A stretch of 44,641 bases of DNA from Xenococcus sp. MO_188.B8 (GCA_030065615.1 JASJDR010000066.1:1-44641); one strand, 5' to 3'. Positions 8,634-17,573 are shown, counted from the first letter of the stretch. The notes: a model not told the origin generated them from the sequence alone. Numbers and translations: made by a program.

Positions 8634-9330
8634 AATAGTCTGCTGTTAAGTCTTGTAGATAGCATCGTCTCAGTAAATGCTTATGCCGTAGTAGAAGAAA
8701 TAACCTATCCCTTAACCTTTAAAATTTTTAAGCAAAAAAAAAGAATGAAAGAATCAGATGAATATCAAACCAAACCTCAATTAGCCGCAGAAATTTTGCA
8801 AGAATTGAAACAATAAACTTTCAGAATTAAATAATTAAATTAATACCAGCAGATATTTGATGTGGGAACAGTAGTAATGTGATAGCGGCGTTAAATCGCT
8901 ATAAACCCAAGTACATTGTGGCGATTCGTTCTAACCATGGTGTGTGTTTAGGAGCAGGGGAAAAAGTTCGTCAAAATATATGGCTAGCTTATGAACAAAA
9001 ACTATCTCGTCTTTGCTCAGAGAGCAGATATATCCGCGAAATTATTTTTGGTAAGAGACGAGTAGTTCGTTACTACCAAATTACGTCTTGTGTGAATTAA
9101 ATAGGAGATAACATCTTAGAAAAGCTATTAGCTTTGATCTAATTAGCGACAAGAGAAACCGAGAAACCAACTCAGTTGATTCTTAAAGCTAATAGCCAAG
9201 AGCCAAGAGCTTAAGGAGTTAAATCTAAACGAAGCTAATCCACACCAGGCGTAAATTAGCATAAAGGCAATCTCCGACCCTAGCGGAGAAGATAGTTGGT
9301 ATATTATGACCAAACTCGAAGGAAACAACT
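8634..9330 (+). pseudogene. IS701-like transposase relic
   Basis: Translated pieces in different frames line up along an IS701-family DDE transposase. One piece reads VDSIVSVNAYAVVEEITYPL and continues through FKIFKQKKRMKES to TKPQLAAEILQELKQ and a stop near 8816. After several stops the frame resumes at VIAALNRYKPKYIVAIRSNH (from about 8879), RYIREIIFGKRRVVRYYQIT, and stops near 9100. A further piece, DSWYIMTKLEGN, is seen near 9285-9325. Stops, frameshifts and about 180 unrelated bases (9101-9280) separate the blocks, so it cannot be functional. It ends within about 20 bases of the 3' end of the PEP-CTERM gene, so transposition or deletion probably shaped this junction. Terminal repeats were not found. 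Confidence 0.75.
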
Positions 9331-9342
9331 GCAAGGAAAAAT

Positions 9343-10194
9343 TTATGCCAATAAATTCATTCGACGTCTTAGATATCCCAAACCCCAAAAAAAAGCAGAA
9401 GTCAATAAGCCAATAACTGGACTAAATGTAAACGGGACTTCCTGTGTAATTGGATCGTTCAATGTGATATTGTTACTAGGATCGCGAAATTCAAACATAT
9501 ACAAAGCATTTCCACTACCAGTTGTCTTTCCTAGAGAGAATGAATGGGAAGATGATTCCTGAGATAAGACTTGAACTGCGTTTTTAGGCTCATTAAAAGT
9601 TGATTTGCTGCCAGGAGAAGGATCGTAAACATTGGTTGTACTATCAATTGTGTAATTCAATCTAGTACTTCCATCAAGGCTAAAACTCTGGGCTATTGAG
9701 GAATTAAATGATATCTCTTGTCGATAATCTAAGTCATAAGTTGTGTAGAGAATTTCTAAATCTTTAGGAGTAGTCGAAGTTCCCCCAGGTAAAGCCTCAT
9801 ACCACTTAAAAGTAAATTCACCATTGCCACCAGATTGGTCTAACGTTAAGAGAATTGATGCTGTACCAGAATCAGTTAAACCTTGGCTATTACTGGTTTG
9901 GGCAATCATTACTTTATTATCTGCTACCCCATTATCAGCTGAGTAGACAATTTCTAATTGTGCAAACTCGTTTGTCTCTCCTGTTTGTCTCACTCGAAAA
10001 CGAGCCGCATCACCAACTGATACAGATGCCGGAAAGTTATTAGAACTGCCACTGCCAGGAATAGCAGAAGTAGTACCAACAATTTCGTCAATAGGATCGC
10101 CGAAAATTTCTAGAGAAACAGCTTCTACTATTGTTGTTGGAGTTAATACTAAAAGTAATGATGGTAATCCAAATTTTAGTATATTCTTAAACAT
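9343..10194 (-). CDS. PEP-CTERM surface protein, cyanobacterial subclass
   Basis: A 283-residue exported protein. An N-terminal signal peptide (about residues 1-25, with KFGLPSLLLVLTP) is followed by a beta-rich, Ser/Thr/Gly-rich domain without cysteines and a C-terminal tripartite sorting signal. The signal consists of the motif VPFTFSP (about 253-259), a hydrophobic helix (GLLTSAFFWGLGYL) and the basic tail RRRMN. This matches the cyanobacterial variant of PEP-CTERM, in which VPFEFSP replaces VPEP, and implies processing by a cyanoexosortase. No exosortase gene is in the window. PEP-CTERM proteins are known to associate with exopolysaccharide production, which fits the position between the wza-wzc pair and the main cluster. 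The passenger domain itself is unidentified. Confidence 0.85.
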   Translation of the reverse strand: MFKNILKFGLPSLLLVLTPTTIVEAVSLEIFGDPIDEIVGTTSAIPGSGSSNNFPASVSVGDAARFRVRQTGETNEFAQLEIVYSADNGVADNKVMIAQTSNSQGLTDSGTASILLTLDQSGGNGEFTFKWYEALPGGTSTTPKDLEILYTTYDLDYRQEISFNSSIAQSFSLDGSTRLNYTIDSTTNVYDPSPGSKSTFNEPKNAVQVLSQESSSHSFSLGKTTGSGNALYMFEFRDPSNNITLNDPITQEVPFTFSPVIGLLTSAFFWGLGYLRRRMNLLA

Positions 10195-10544
10195 TTACGA
10201 TCACCAATTGAAAATATGTAAAAATTAGATAATGATAAAATTAACCTTAAATTCTATCTTGGCCATCCGTAATATCATCATCGATAAGTATCAGATTTTA
10301 TTACAACCGTTAATTAATAAGGATTTCAAAGACCAGCAATTTTTCATCAAGAAATTGAGATAATCTTGCCAAATTTCATAACAACAGTTATAAATAGGAA
10401 AAGAATAAAAAAAATAAACGCTTAAATAAAAAACAAAATAGATATGTAAAAATACTGAGCAACTTTTTAGGTATAAACCGCATTCACATTGAGAACTGGA
10501 GTTTTGAAATAAAAGTATAGATACCGCAAACTCTTTTCCATTTC
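10195..10544. other. Intergenic, upstream of PEP-CTERM gene
   Basis: AT-rich DNA that should contain the promoter of the PEP-CTERM gene. No gene, RNA or clear promoter was recognised. Open frames overlapping it on the minus strand start inside the adjacent palindromic repeat and show no protein-like composition. Confidence 0.45.
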
Positions 10545-10695
10545 TTGGTGCGTGTCTCTTGGTGGGCGTGCTTTCTCTTGGTGCGCGACGCGAAGCTAGT
10601 CCTAAAGGATACCAGCGCATATGCTAAAGCATACCGCTCCGCATATCCTTTAGGGCGTTCCCTAGGTCGGGTTCCCCGACCGGGGTCGCATCGCT
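10545..10695. repeat. GC-rich interspersed palindromic repeat
   Basis: A GC-rich island in AT-rich DNA with nested inverted repeats. An 11-base pair, cctaaaggata at 10601-10611 and tatcctttagg at 10644-10654, encloses a smaller palindrome (atgctaaagcat). A separate perfect hairpin, gtcggg-ttc-cccgac, lies at 10666-10680. The gcgcgacgcgaagctagtcc wording is typical of the dispersed palindromic repeats found in many copies in cyanobacterial genomes. Only one copy is in this window. Folded RNA or DNA cruciform structure is likely; a role as terminator or REP-like element is possible but not shown. Confidence 0.7.
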
Positions 10696-10899
10696 TTAAA
10701 CTTTCCCCTTTTTTCCAGACAATTATAAAAACTACAGGTTTCAAACTAGACGCAGTTTAGTTATCGTAGCCCATAAAAATCAAGACAACTAAATAATCTG
10801 TTCCGTTATGAATTTTGGAGTTGGGCTTTTGATGGTCATATAGCTAAGATCTCAGTCCCTCCACCGTAGCCCTCTAAAGAAACTTTTTATTAAACGATT

Positions 10900-10905
10900 A
10901 GGAGG
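10900..10905 (+). promoter_or_regulatory. Shine-Dalgarno that fixes a TTG start
   Basis: A perfect AGGAGG stands five bases before a TTG codon at 10911, the start of the conserved small protein. No ATG lies nearby in that frame, so this ribosome site is the main evidence that TTG is the true start. Confidence 0.7.
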
Positions 10906-10910
10906 TCGAA

Positions 10911-11321
10911 TTGCAGAGAAGGTGTGACCGAAATCGGAAACGTTCAAAACGGCGAGCAATTTATTGTCCAATTCATCAATGTTACTTAAATAGTGTGAGT
11001 CCTAAATATTCATTGTTTACAGACTGCGCTCAGCAGTTGCGGCAACGGGGTATGGGGCGGAAGTCTGCTTTGATGCTTATCGCAGAGCGTGGGACTATTT
11101 CCCTTGAGGGTGAATGGTTAGAAGCTTTTTGGTGTGATTGTTGTCAAGCAACCCAATGGTATCACGTTAAGAAAAATGGCGATCGCAGCTATGAGCTAGA
11201 ATTAGTACCTCCAGGACTATGGCAACAGGCTCAAGGAGTTCATACCCATAGTAACCCTTCTGTTGGGGAGTATACCCTTAGGCAGTCTCGCATGGTGAAA
11301 ATTAGAGACAGTATCAATTAG
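10911..11321 (+). CDS. Conserved cyanobacterial protein, possible Cys-metal sites
   Basis: A 136-residue soluble protein that I recognise as a conserved cyanobacterial hypothetical without an assigned function. After a basic leader (RRCDRNRKRSKRRA) it has YCPIHQCYLNS (Cys 19 and Cys 24 with His 22), then the helix GRKSALMLIAERGTISLEGEW and a second cysteine group, FWCDCCQATQWYHV (about residues 73-86). The paired CxxHxC and CxxC-like motifs could bind zinc. The C-terminal NPSVGEYTLRQSRM is a conserved tail. TTG start with perfect AGGAGG. A damaged copy of the 3' half of this gene follows about 50 bases downstream. Confidence 0.75.
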   Translation: MQRRCDRNRKRSKRRAIYCPIHQCYLNSVSPKYSLFTDCAQQLRQRGMGRKSALMLIAERGTISLEGEWLEAFWCDCCQATQWYHVKKNGDRSYELELVPPGLWQQAQGVHTHSNPSVGEYTLRQSRMVKIRDSIN

Positions 11322-11371
11322 AGAATAATTGAATAGTTAAAGGCTTTAGATTGGGCTCGCTCTAAAAAAAA

Positions 11372-11505
11372 CAATGGTATCGCCTCAAGGAAACTGGCGA
11401 TCACAGCTATGAGTTTGAATTAACACTTCTAGGGTTATGGCGCAGGTTCAAGAAGTAATTAATCCTCATAGCAACCCTTCTGTAAGGGAATTTACTATTC
11501 GACAG
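11372..11505 (+). pseudogene. Broken tandem copy of the upstream gene's 3' half
   Basis: About 134 bases are alignable with 11154-11285 of the preceding gene: QWYRLKETGDHSYEFEL matches QWYHVKKNGDRSYELEL, and after a frameshift and a stop, NPHSNPSVREFTIRQ matches THSNPSVGEYTLRQ. It has no start and is frame-broken, so it is a relic of a tandem gene copy rather than a gene. Divergence is substantial, so the duplication is old. Its last bases form the beginning of an extended open frame of the next gene, the ABC permease, which should therefore not be started there. Confidence 0.8.
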
Positions 11506-11582
11506 TTTTGCGATCGCAATTGCCGCCATCAAGAATACACTTATTGATCAATAAATTCATCACTAGCAAAATTAATCGAAGC

Positions 11583-12443
11583 ATGGAGCGATCATCAGAA
11601 GCTGATTGGGTCGTTTACTCGTCAGAAAGTCGAAGTAAAAATCCCATTCATCAGGCTAAAATTATGTGGCGAGACTTGCTCGCCTCCAGAGAATTAGCTT
11701 GGCGATTATTAGTTAGGGATATTAACGCTCAATATCGTCAATCGGCTTTAGGGTTTTTCTGGGCTGTAGCTCCAGCTATAATAACAGCTTTTGGTTTTAC
11801 CTTTGCCAAAAATAGTGGCATTATTAACATCGGGGATACAGACTTGCCTTATCCTGCTTATGTGATGTTTAGCACTACTTTATGGCAGACTTTTATCGAA
11901 TCTCTGAATGCTCCTGTTGGAGCGGTAAGTGAGGCGAGATCTATGTTGGCTAGGATCAACTTCCCCCGCGAAGCTATTATTTTAAGCAAATTAGGTCAAG
12001 TAGGTTTTAATTTTGGCATCAAATTAATTCTGATTATTGGTTTGTTTATCTGGTTCAAAATGCCAGTTACCTGGAATATAGTTATCGCGCCTATAGGATT
12101 GATTCACCTGGTTATGCTAGGAACAGCGCTCGGACTTTTTTTGGCTCCCATAGCCAACCTCTATAATGATATTTCACGCTTTTTAGGCATTGCCACAGGA
12201 ATGTGGCTCTTTCTGACCCCTGTAGTTTATCCCATTCCTACAGATGGAATAATAGCCAAGGTAGTTAGATTAAATCCTGTAACTCCTTTGCTAGTAACTA
12301 CTAGAGAATTAGCTACTACCGGAGTTGTCTCTAATCCACAAGGTTTTTGGCTAGTTAGTATAGTTGTAATTGTGGCTTTGATTTTAGCCTGGATTTTTTA
12401 TCGTCAAGCTATGCCTTATGTAGTAGAGAGGATCAGTTCCTAA
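11583..12443 (+). CDS. ABC-2 permease for polysaccharide export (Wzm-like)
   Basis: A 286-residue inner-membrane protein of the ABC-2 polysaccharide/polyol-phosphate export family (Wzm, KpsM, TagG). After a short cytoplasmic segment comes the amphipathic LLASRELAWRLLVRDINAQY block, typical of these permeases, followed by six hydrophobic segments; YRQSALGFFWAVAPA, SMLARINFPRE and FLTPVVYPIP are family-like. The open frame extends to a TTG at 11508, but those 25 codons lie partly in the relic of the previous gene, so I use the ATG at 11583. Its stop overlaps the ATPase start by one base (taATG), which indicates translational coupling and a stoichiometric transporter pair. Confidence 0.92.
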   Translation: MERSSEADWVVYSSESRSKNPIHQAKIMWRDLLASRELAWRLLVRDINAQYRQSALGFFWAVAPAIITAFGFTFAKNSGIINIGDTDLPYPAYVMFSTTLWQTFIESLNAPVGAVSEARSMLARINFPREAIILSKLGQVGFNFGIKLILIIGLFIWFKMPVTWNIVIAPIGLIHLVMLGTALGLFLAPIANLYNDISRFLGIATGMWLFLTPVVYPIPTDGIIAKVVRLNPVTPLLVTTRELATTGVVSNPQGFWLVSIVVIVALILAWIFYRQAMPYVVERISS

Positions 12444-13732
12444 TGACTATTAGTATTTCAGAACGACAAGAAGTTCAACAAGCAACAGACCAAGAAGTAA
12501 TTCTTTCTGTGGAAGGGGTCTCTAAAAAGTTTTGCCGTAGTCTTAAGCATTCTCTTTTTTATGGACTGCAAGATATTGCTACTGACTTAGTAGGTCATAG
12601 AAAAGGCGATCACCAATTACGGGATCAAGAGTTTTGGGCTTTAGATAATGTCAGTTTTCAACTAAGACGAGGAGAGGCTCTCGGCTTAGTCGGTAAAAAT
12701 GGTAGCGGTAAATCTACTTTACTGCGGATTATTGCTGGTTTAATCAAACCTGATCGCGGTATCGTTAGGGTCAAAGGTAGAGTCGCACCATTAATTGCTC
12801 TAGGTGCAGGTTTTAATCCCATCTTGACAGGAAGAGAAAATATCTATGCCAATATGGCGATTTTAGGATTGTCTAAGAAAGAAATCGACGAACGTTTTGA
12901 TGATGTAGTTGAGTTTGCGGAAATTGGTAATGCGATTGATTCGCCAGTACAGACTTATAGTTCTGGAATGGCAGCCAGATTGGGTTTTGCCAGTGCAATT
13001 TATACCGAACCAGATATTTTATTAATTGATGAAGTATTAGCTGTAGGGGATGTTAAATTTAGAGCAAAGTGTCGACGTAGGCTTTATGAATTACGTCAGA
13101 AGCGAACATCTTTTATCTTGGTTAGCCACCAACCTCAGGCAATCTTAAGTGTATGTACATCGGCAATTTACCTCTCAAAAGGTAAATTAATAGCATCTGG
13201 CGACACACATTCAGTTATGAATCAATATGAAGCAGATTTATTTTGGAATGGAACGAAGAAAACTATTGGCGCAATGTTTCTGCCAGAAAAAAGTGCTCGC
13301 GAAAGTACAGGAGTAGATATCATGTCTCTCTTTTTCAGAGATAATCGGGGAAATATTATTGAATCACCAGTAACTGGTGAAAAAAACATTTTTTGTGTGG
13401 AATATAAATCTTCTCAAAGAGTTGATAATGCGGGCATTAATTTTGCCATAAAAGAATTAGCGAAGGAAGGCGAAACCATACTACATATAAGTAGTTTCAA
13501 GGATAAAAAGCCATTAAAGATATTGCCAGGTAAAAATGAGATGCAGATTACTATGCCTTATTTTGGATTAAGACCTGGTTTATACAATATGACAATTAAT
13601 ATCAGAAAAGATTCGCTTTATATGTTCGATACGGTTGACTCTTTTCGCTTTTCAGTAGAAGGGAAACAACCGATGTCTAACTGTTTATTTTATCAAGCAC
13701 GAATATGGGGGAATTGCGCTCAAGAAAAATAA
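12443..13732 (+). CDS. ABC ATPase with Wzt-type C-terminal domain
   Basis: A 429-residue cytoplasmic ATPase that energises the permease encoded just before it. The nucleotide-binding domain has Walker A GKNGSGKST (about residue 87), signature YSSGM (about 171), Walker B ILLIDEVLAVGD (about 193) and the H-loop SHQP. Residues from about 285 to the end form an added beta-rich domain (VDIMSLFFRDNRGN ... FGLRPGLYNMTINIRKD) of the Wzt C-terminal type. In O-antigen systems with this domain it recognises a modified non-reducing chain end, so here it may read a sulfate, methyl or other cap. Overlaps the permease stop by one base. Confidence 0.92.
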   Translation: MTISISERQEVQQATDQEVILSVEGVSKKFCRSLKHSLFYGLQDIATDLVGHRKGDHQLRDQEFWALDNVSFQLRRGEALGLVGKNGSGKSTLLRIIAGLIKPDRGIVRVKGRVAPLIALGAGFNPILTGRENIYANMAILGLSKKEIDERFDDVVEFAEIGNAIDSPVQTYSSGMAARLGFASAIYTEPDILLIDEVLAVGDVKFRAKCRRRLYELRQKRTSFILVSHQPQAILSVCTSAIYLSKGKLIASGDTHSVMNQYEADLFWNGTKKTIGAMFLPEKSARESTGVDIMSLFFRDNRGNIIESPVTGEKNIFCVEYKSSQRVDNAGINFAIKELAKEGETILHISSFKDKKPLKILPGKNEMQITMPYFGLRPGLYNMTINIRKDSLYMFDTVDSFRFSVEGKQPMSNCLFYQARIWGNCAQEK

Positions 13733-13813
13733 AATTACAATACCTTTAAATAACTATTTTTGGAATAACGTATATCATTCCTTTTCATAAATTAAATCTG
13801 AACTATAGAAAAA

Positions 13814-15237
13814 ATGATGAAAATTTTAATTACAAATACTGTGTCATTAAATGGTGGGGACTTTGCCATACTCGAAGGTATATTAAGACTTCTTCGAATG
13901 AATTTTGGTCAGGACACAGAATTCATCATATATGATAATCAACCCGAGATTGCTAGGAAATATTATCCAGATTTAAAATTTCGTAAATTGATTTACAAAA
14001 ATTACTGGCAAAAAAAAAGTCTTTAGAAATAAAGGCTACCTTACGTCTAAAATACCTAAAATGGCTTATAGAAAACATCAATAACATCGTAGATAAAATC
14101 ATTAAGCTGAGAATTTACGCTGGAGCATGGCTCTGTAGTAAAGGGTTTTATTTAATGGCAAAGTCGGTTTTAAATGAATCAGAACTACAGCAGAGCCTTA
14201 CTGATTATAGTTCTGCCGATTTAATTGTGAGTACAGGAGGAACTTATTTGGTCGAAAACTATAATCTTGACTCCAGGATATTTGATTACGAAATGTGTCT
14301 TTTTCTCAATAAACCATTGATATTTTTTACCCAGTCATTAGGTCCTTTTTCAGTCCCCAAAAATCGCCATTCTTTAAGGAAAGTTTTTGAAGAGTCTCTT
14401 CTAATTCTTTTGCGCGATCAAAAATCTCAGAGTCATATATTAGAGCTAGGAGTTGAGAATGTCAGAACTCATATTACTGCAGATGCAGCTTTTGCTCTCG
14501 TAAATACAAAGGCTGTGGAAGAGGCACAGAAAATTACTAATCTTCCACAGTCGCCGAAAGTTGCTATTTCTGTTAGAGATTGGAAGTACTTTAAAAATAT
14601 AGATCCTGTCTTGGGAAGAGAAAGATATTTTCAGGCTTTACGAGGTTTAACTATGCATTTAGTTGAAAAGTATAACGCCCAAGTCACCTACATCTCAACT
14701 TGTCAGGGAATAGAAGAATATTGGACTGATGATTCAAAGATTGCATTAGATATTACTAATGAATTACCTGATAATGTTGCTGATTCAGTGGATGTAAATC
14801 GACACTTTCACTCTCCAAAAGTTTTGAAAGAGACTCTAAAAGCATATGACTTAGTAATTGCTACGAGAATGCACATGGCAATATTGGCTCTTAGTGTTGG
14901 TATTCCAGTATTTCCAATAGCCTATGAATTTAAAACTAAAGAGCTGTTCAACAATCTAGGTCAGGGATATTGGACTGTAGATATCGAAGAAATTGAGTCA
15001 AAAATACTTATTGATTCCGTTGACTTATTTATAAATTCAATTGCTGAAGTTTGTCCAACAATCTTTTCTGCTGTTCAACGAGAGCGAGAAAGAGCATGGG
15101 AATCAAGTGTTTTGCTAAAGGAAACTTTTGAGGATTGGCAAAATAATAAGGCTCCAATAAACATATTTCGTTCATGGGGTTCTCAAAATCATTCAAAATT
15201 GCCAAGTAGTGTAAAAAACCTAGAAAATTTAAGATAG
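13814..15237 (+). pseudogene. Polysaccharide pyruvyl transferase, frameshifted at A9
   Basis: Two open frames form one gene. The first (13814-14026, 70 residues) carries the family N-terminus with SLNGGDFAILEG. It stops just after a run of nine A (14010-14018). The +1-compatible frame continues without a stop from SLEIKATLRLKYLKW into the ATG at 14155 and to 15237. One extra A would restore a single protein of about 474 residues. The long part carries STGGTYL, TQSLGPF, TRMHMAILALS and GIPVFPIAYE, typical of the PS_pyruv_trans domain, which adds ketal pyruvate or reduces to a related GT-B fold. Explanations are a true -1 mutation, a homopolymer sequencing error, or slippage on A9 that yields some full-length protein. 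Follows the ABC transporter genes in the same direction. Confidence 0.8.
14010..14018 (+). other. A9 homopolymer at the frameshift point
   Basis: Nine consecutive A, directly before gtctttag. With nine the upstream frame ends at the TAG at 14024-14026; with ten the frame runs on for about 400 further codons. Runs of nine or more A are known sites of RNA polymerase slippage in bacteria. Confidence 0.75.
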
Positions 15238-15239
15238 CA

Positions 15240-16133
15240 ATGCAAGATTTATTCACCTCTACTAAAGTATTCCTCAGATTGCTAAATCGAGCAGAGAAAA
15301 AGCTTCAAAATTCGTATTTAGTTAGAAAGTCTCGTATTCAACCTACACCCATTATTATTATTGGCAATCAAAAGACTGGCACTTCGGCAATTGCTGCGCT
15401 TTTAGCTGAAGCAACAGGTAGCTCGGTTACAATAGACTTTTTTCACCGCGTAAAAAAAAAATTTTTTAGAGAGGAACTTTTCGGGCAAACCATTTTACTT
15501 CGGGACTTTATCCAGAATAACAAGTCTTACTTTACAACTGACATTATAAAGGAACCTAGTCTTACGTTCCTATTTGAACAATTGATTATGTGCTTCCCTA
15601 AATCTAGTTTTGTTTTTGTCAACCGAGATCCGCGAGATAATATACGCAGTATTCTTAATCGGCTTAAAATCCCTGGCAATCTAACTACATTAGATGATTT
15701 TTATACTAACAACTGGTCAGAGAATATGCATGGCTGGAAGGCAATGCTGGAAGGTAAATTACCTACTGTTCAAGGGACAAACTATGTCGAAAGAATAGCC
15801 AAACGCTGGTGTATCGCTGCAGATACTTATCTAAGTCATAAAGATAATATGGTGTACATTAGTTATGAAAATTTTATTAAAGATAAAGTTGGCTCTATTA
15901 GATGGCTAGCAAGGCAAGTTCAACTAGAGCCCAGATATAGTATTGCAGATAAAATTAATGTGCCTTATCAACCTCCTGGTAACCATAATGTTAGCTGGAT
16001 AGAATTTTTCGGCTCGAATAATCTCAAGCTTATTGAGACTACCTGTCACGAACAGATGAGACACTTTGGCTACAAATTATCAGATAAGTTACAAAATCAG
16101 TCTGAGTCTCATCAAAAAAACATTACCCAATAA
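15240..16133 (+). CDS. Sulfotransferase family protein 1
   Basis: A 297-residue protein with a PAPS-dependent sulfotransferase fold. The 5'-phosphosulfate loop reads IIGNQKTGTSAIAALLA (about residues 39-55, with the catalytic-type Lys), and the 3'-phosphate motif reads FVNRDPRDNIRSILNRL (about 122-138). Length suits a small cytoplasmic bacterial sulfotransferase. It begins two bases after the pyruvyl transferase stop. In this setting it probably sulfates a sugar of the polymer or its precursor; no PAPS-forming genes are nearby. A run of A (aaaaaaaaaa in the VKKKFF region) is also present here but the frame is intact. Confidence 0.85.
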   Translation: MQDLFTSTKVFLRLLNRAEKKLQNSYLVRKSRIQPTPIIIIGNQKTGTSAIAALLAEATGSSVTIDFFHRVKKKFFREELFGQTILLRDFIQNNKSYFTTDIIKEPSLTFLFEQLIMCFPKSSFVFVNRDPRDNIRSILNRLKIPGNLTTLDDFYTNNWSENMHGWKAMLEGKLPTVQGTNYVERIAKRWCIAADTYLSHKDNMVYISYENFIKDKVGSIRWLARQVQLEPRYSIADKINVPYQPPGNHNVSWIEFFGSNNLKLIETTCHEQMRHFGYKLSDKLQNQSESHQKNITQ

Positions 16134-16179
16134 TCGAGAATAGCAAAACTCTTTCTCTAACACTCAAACAGTATTTACA

Positions 16180-17358
16180 ATGTTAGCCTACAATAAATTA
16201 TTAAATCAACCAGCGATCGCAATTATTCGTAACAACAAATATGCATATTCAGAGACCTTTATTCGTTCTCACATTGAAAGATTGCCCGCGCGAGTAGAAG
16301 CAATCCACTATGGTAATTGGTCTTTTCCTTTTTATCAACAAAATGATCGACCTTTAATAGAATTAGGCTTCGGTTCAAGGTTACTAAGATTAACGCAACG
16401 AAAAATTTTAGGGAGATCGCCAGCTTTCTTTCAAGCTCGATCTCTGATTAATTTTCTACGAAATCAAAAAGTTCAGGTGGTATTGGCTGAGTATGGTCAA
16501 ACAGGAGTTTGTATTATGAATGTTTGTAAAGAAGCTGATATTCCTTTTGTAGTTAATTTTCATGGTTTTGATGCTTATCACCAATCGATCCTAGATAAGT
16601 TTAGTCAAGCTTACCAACTCATGTTCGATAAGGCTAGTGCAATCATTGCCGTATCTCATGATATGGAACAACAATTACTAAATTTGGGAGCATCGAAAAA
16701 TAAAATAGTTTACAATCCCTGTGGCGTAGATATATCTTTGTTTACTCCTGGGAATATCGCTTCTTCTGCTCCACTGTTTGTTGCAGTAGGACGTTTTGTG
16801 GACAAAAAAGCTCCTTATCTAACGTTGTTAGCTTTTCAAAAAGTTGTTAAGGTTTTCTCCGCAGCCAAATTAATTATGGTTGGTGAAGGCTATTTGTTAG
16901 AATCTTGCAAACAATTAGCTAAAGCCATAGGAATAGCTGATAATGTACAATTCACTGGTTCTTTGACTCATTCAGAAGTCGTGGAACTTTTGAGAAATGC
17001 TAGAGCTTTCCTGCAACATTCAATTCAGACTTCTTACGGAGACTCAGAAGGAACCCCAGTCGCAGTATTAGAAGCAGGTGCGGCAGGATTGCCAGTGATC
17101 TCAACCAAGCACGCAGGTATTGCTGATGTGGTAATTCCCAACCAGACAGGGTTACTAGTAGAAGAAGGAGATATTGATGGGATGGCTGAAGCCTTAATTA
17201 CACTAGCTAAAGATGTCGATCTTGCAAGTAAATTAGGAAAAGCCGCGAGAGAAAGAATCAGCGAGTATTTTTCGATGGAAAGAAGTATTACTAATCTCTG
17301 GAATGTTCTAGAGACAACGATTCAAAAACATCAAGATTCTGAAGTAAAAGCATCATGA
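16180..17358 (+). CDS. GT4 glycosyltransferase
   Basis: A 392-residue GT-B enzyme, family 4, expected to transfer a nucleotide-activated sugar to a growing lipid-linked glycan at the cytoplasmic face. The N-terminal acceptor domain (about residues 1-190) includes VNFHGFDAY; the C-terminal donor domain begins near LFVAVGRFVDKKAP. The EX7E element is complete (EGTPVAVLE, about residue 290), followed by GLPVISTKHAG. Sugar specificity cannot be read. Lies 46 bases after sulfotransferase 1 in the same direction. It carries one of the few HIP1 octamers between 12.4 and 22.2 kb. Confidence 0.9.
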   Translation: MLAYNKLLNQPAIAIIRNNKYAYSETFIRSHIERLPARVEAIHYGNWSFPFYQQNDRPLIELGFGSRLLRLTQRKILGRSPAFFQARSLINFLRNQKVQVVLAEYGQTGVCIMNVCKEADIPFVVNFHGFDAYHQSILDKFSQAYQLMFDKASAIIAVSHDMEQQLLNLGASKNKIVYNPCGVDISLFTPGNIASSAPLFVAVGRFVDKKAPYLTLLAFQKVVKVFSAAKLIMVGEGYLLESCKQLAKAIGIADNVQFTGSLTHSEVVELLRNARAFLQHSIQTSYGDSEGTPVAVLEAGAAGLPVISTKHAGIADVVIPNQTGLLVEEGDIDGMAEALITLAKDVDLASKLGKAARERISEYFSMERSITNLWNVLETTIQKHQDSEVKAS

Positions 17359-17573
17359 TTTTTACTAAACTGGACTTTTTACTGTTGCCAAACAATTATT
17401 TGACGAATATTCTAATATTGATGGTGTCGATTGCTTCTCTTAAAAAGCTTTTGGCATTCTGTGAAACTTACATTAATAGAATTATTCTATCAATTAAAAT
17501 GCTTACTTAGTAATCTTTTTGACAATAAATTAGCTTATAAGCACGTGATTGAGGTATGTAATTAAAGGTACTT

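Noticed and set aside
9143-9388. Minus-strand 81-residue hydrophobic open frame
   Set aside because: It overlaps the IS701 relic and the end of the PEP-CTERM gene and has no ribosome site or conserved feature.
10291-10760. Several open frames across the palindromic repeat
   Set aside because: They arise from the GC-rich repeat read in different frames and show low-complexity translation.
11508-11582. Longer N-terminus for the ABC permease from a TTG
   Set aside because: These codons lie partly in the relic of the preceding gene and have no ribosome site; the ATG at 11583 gives the usual family length.
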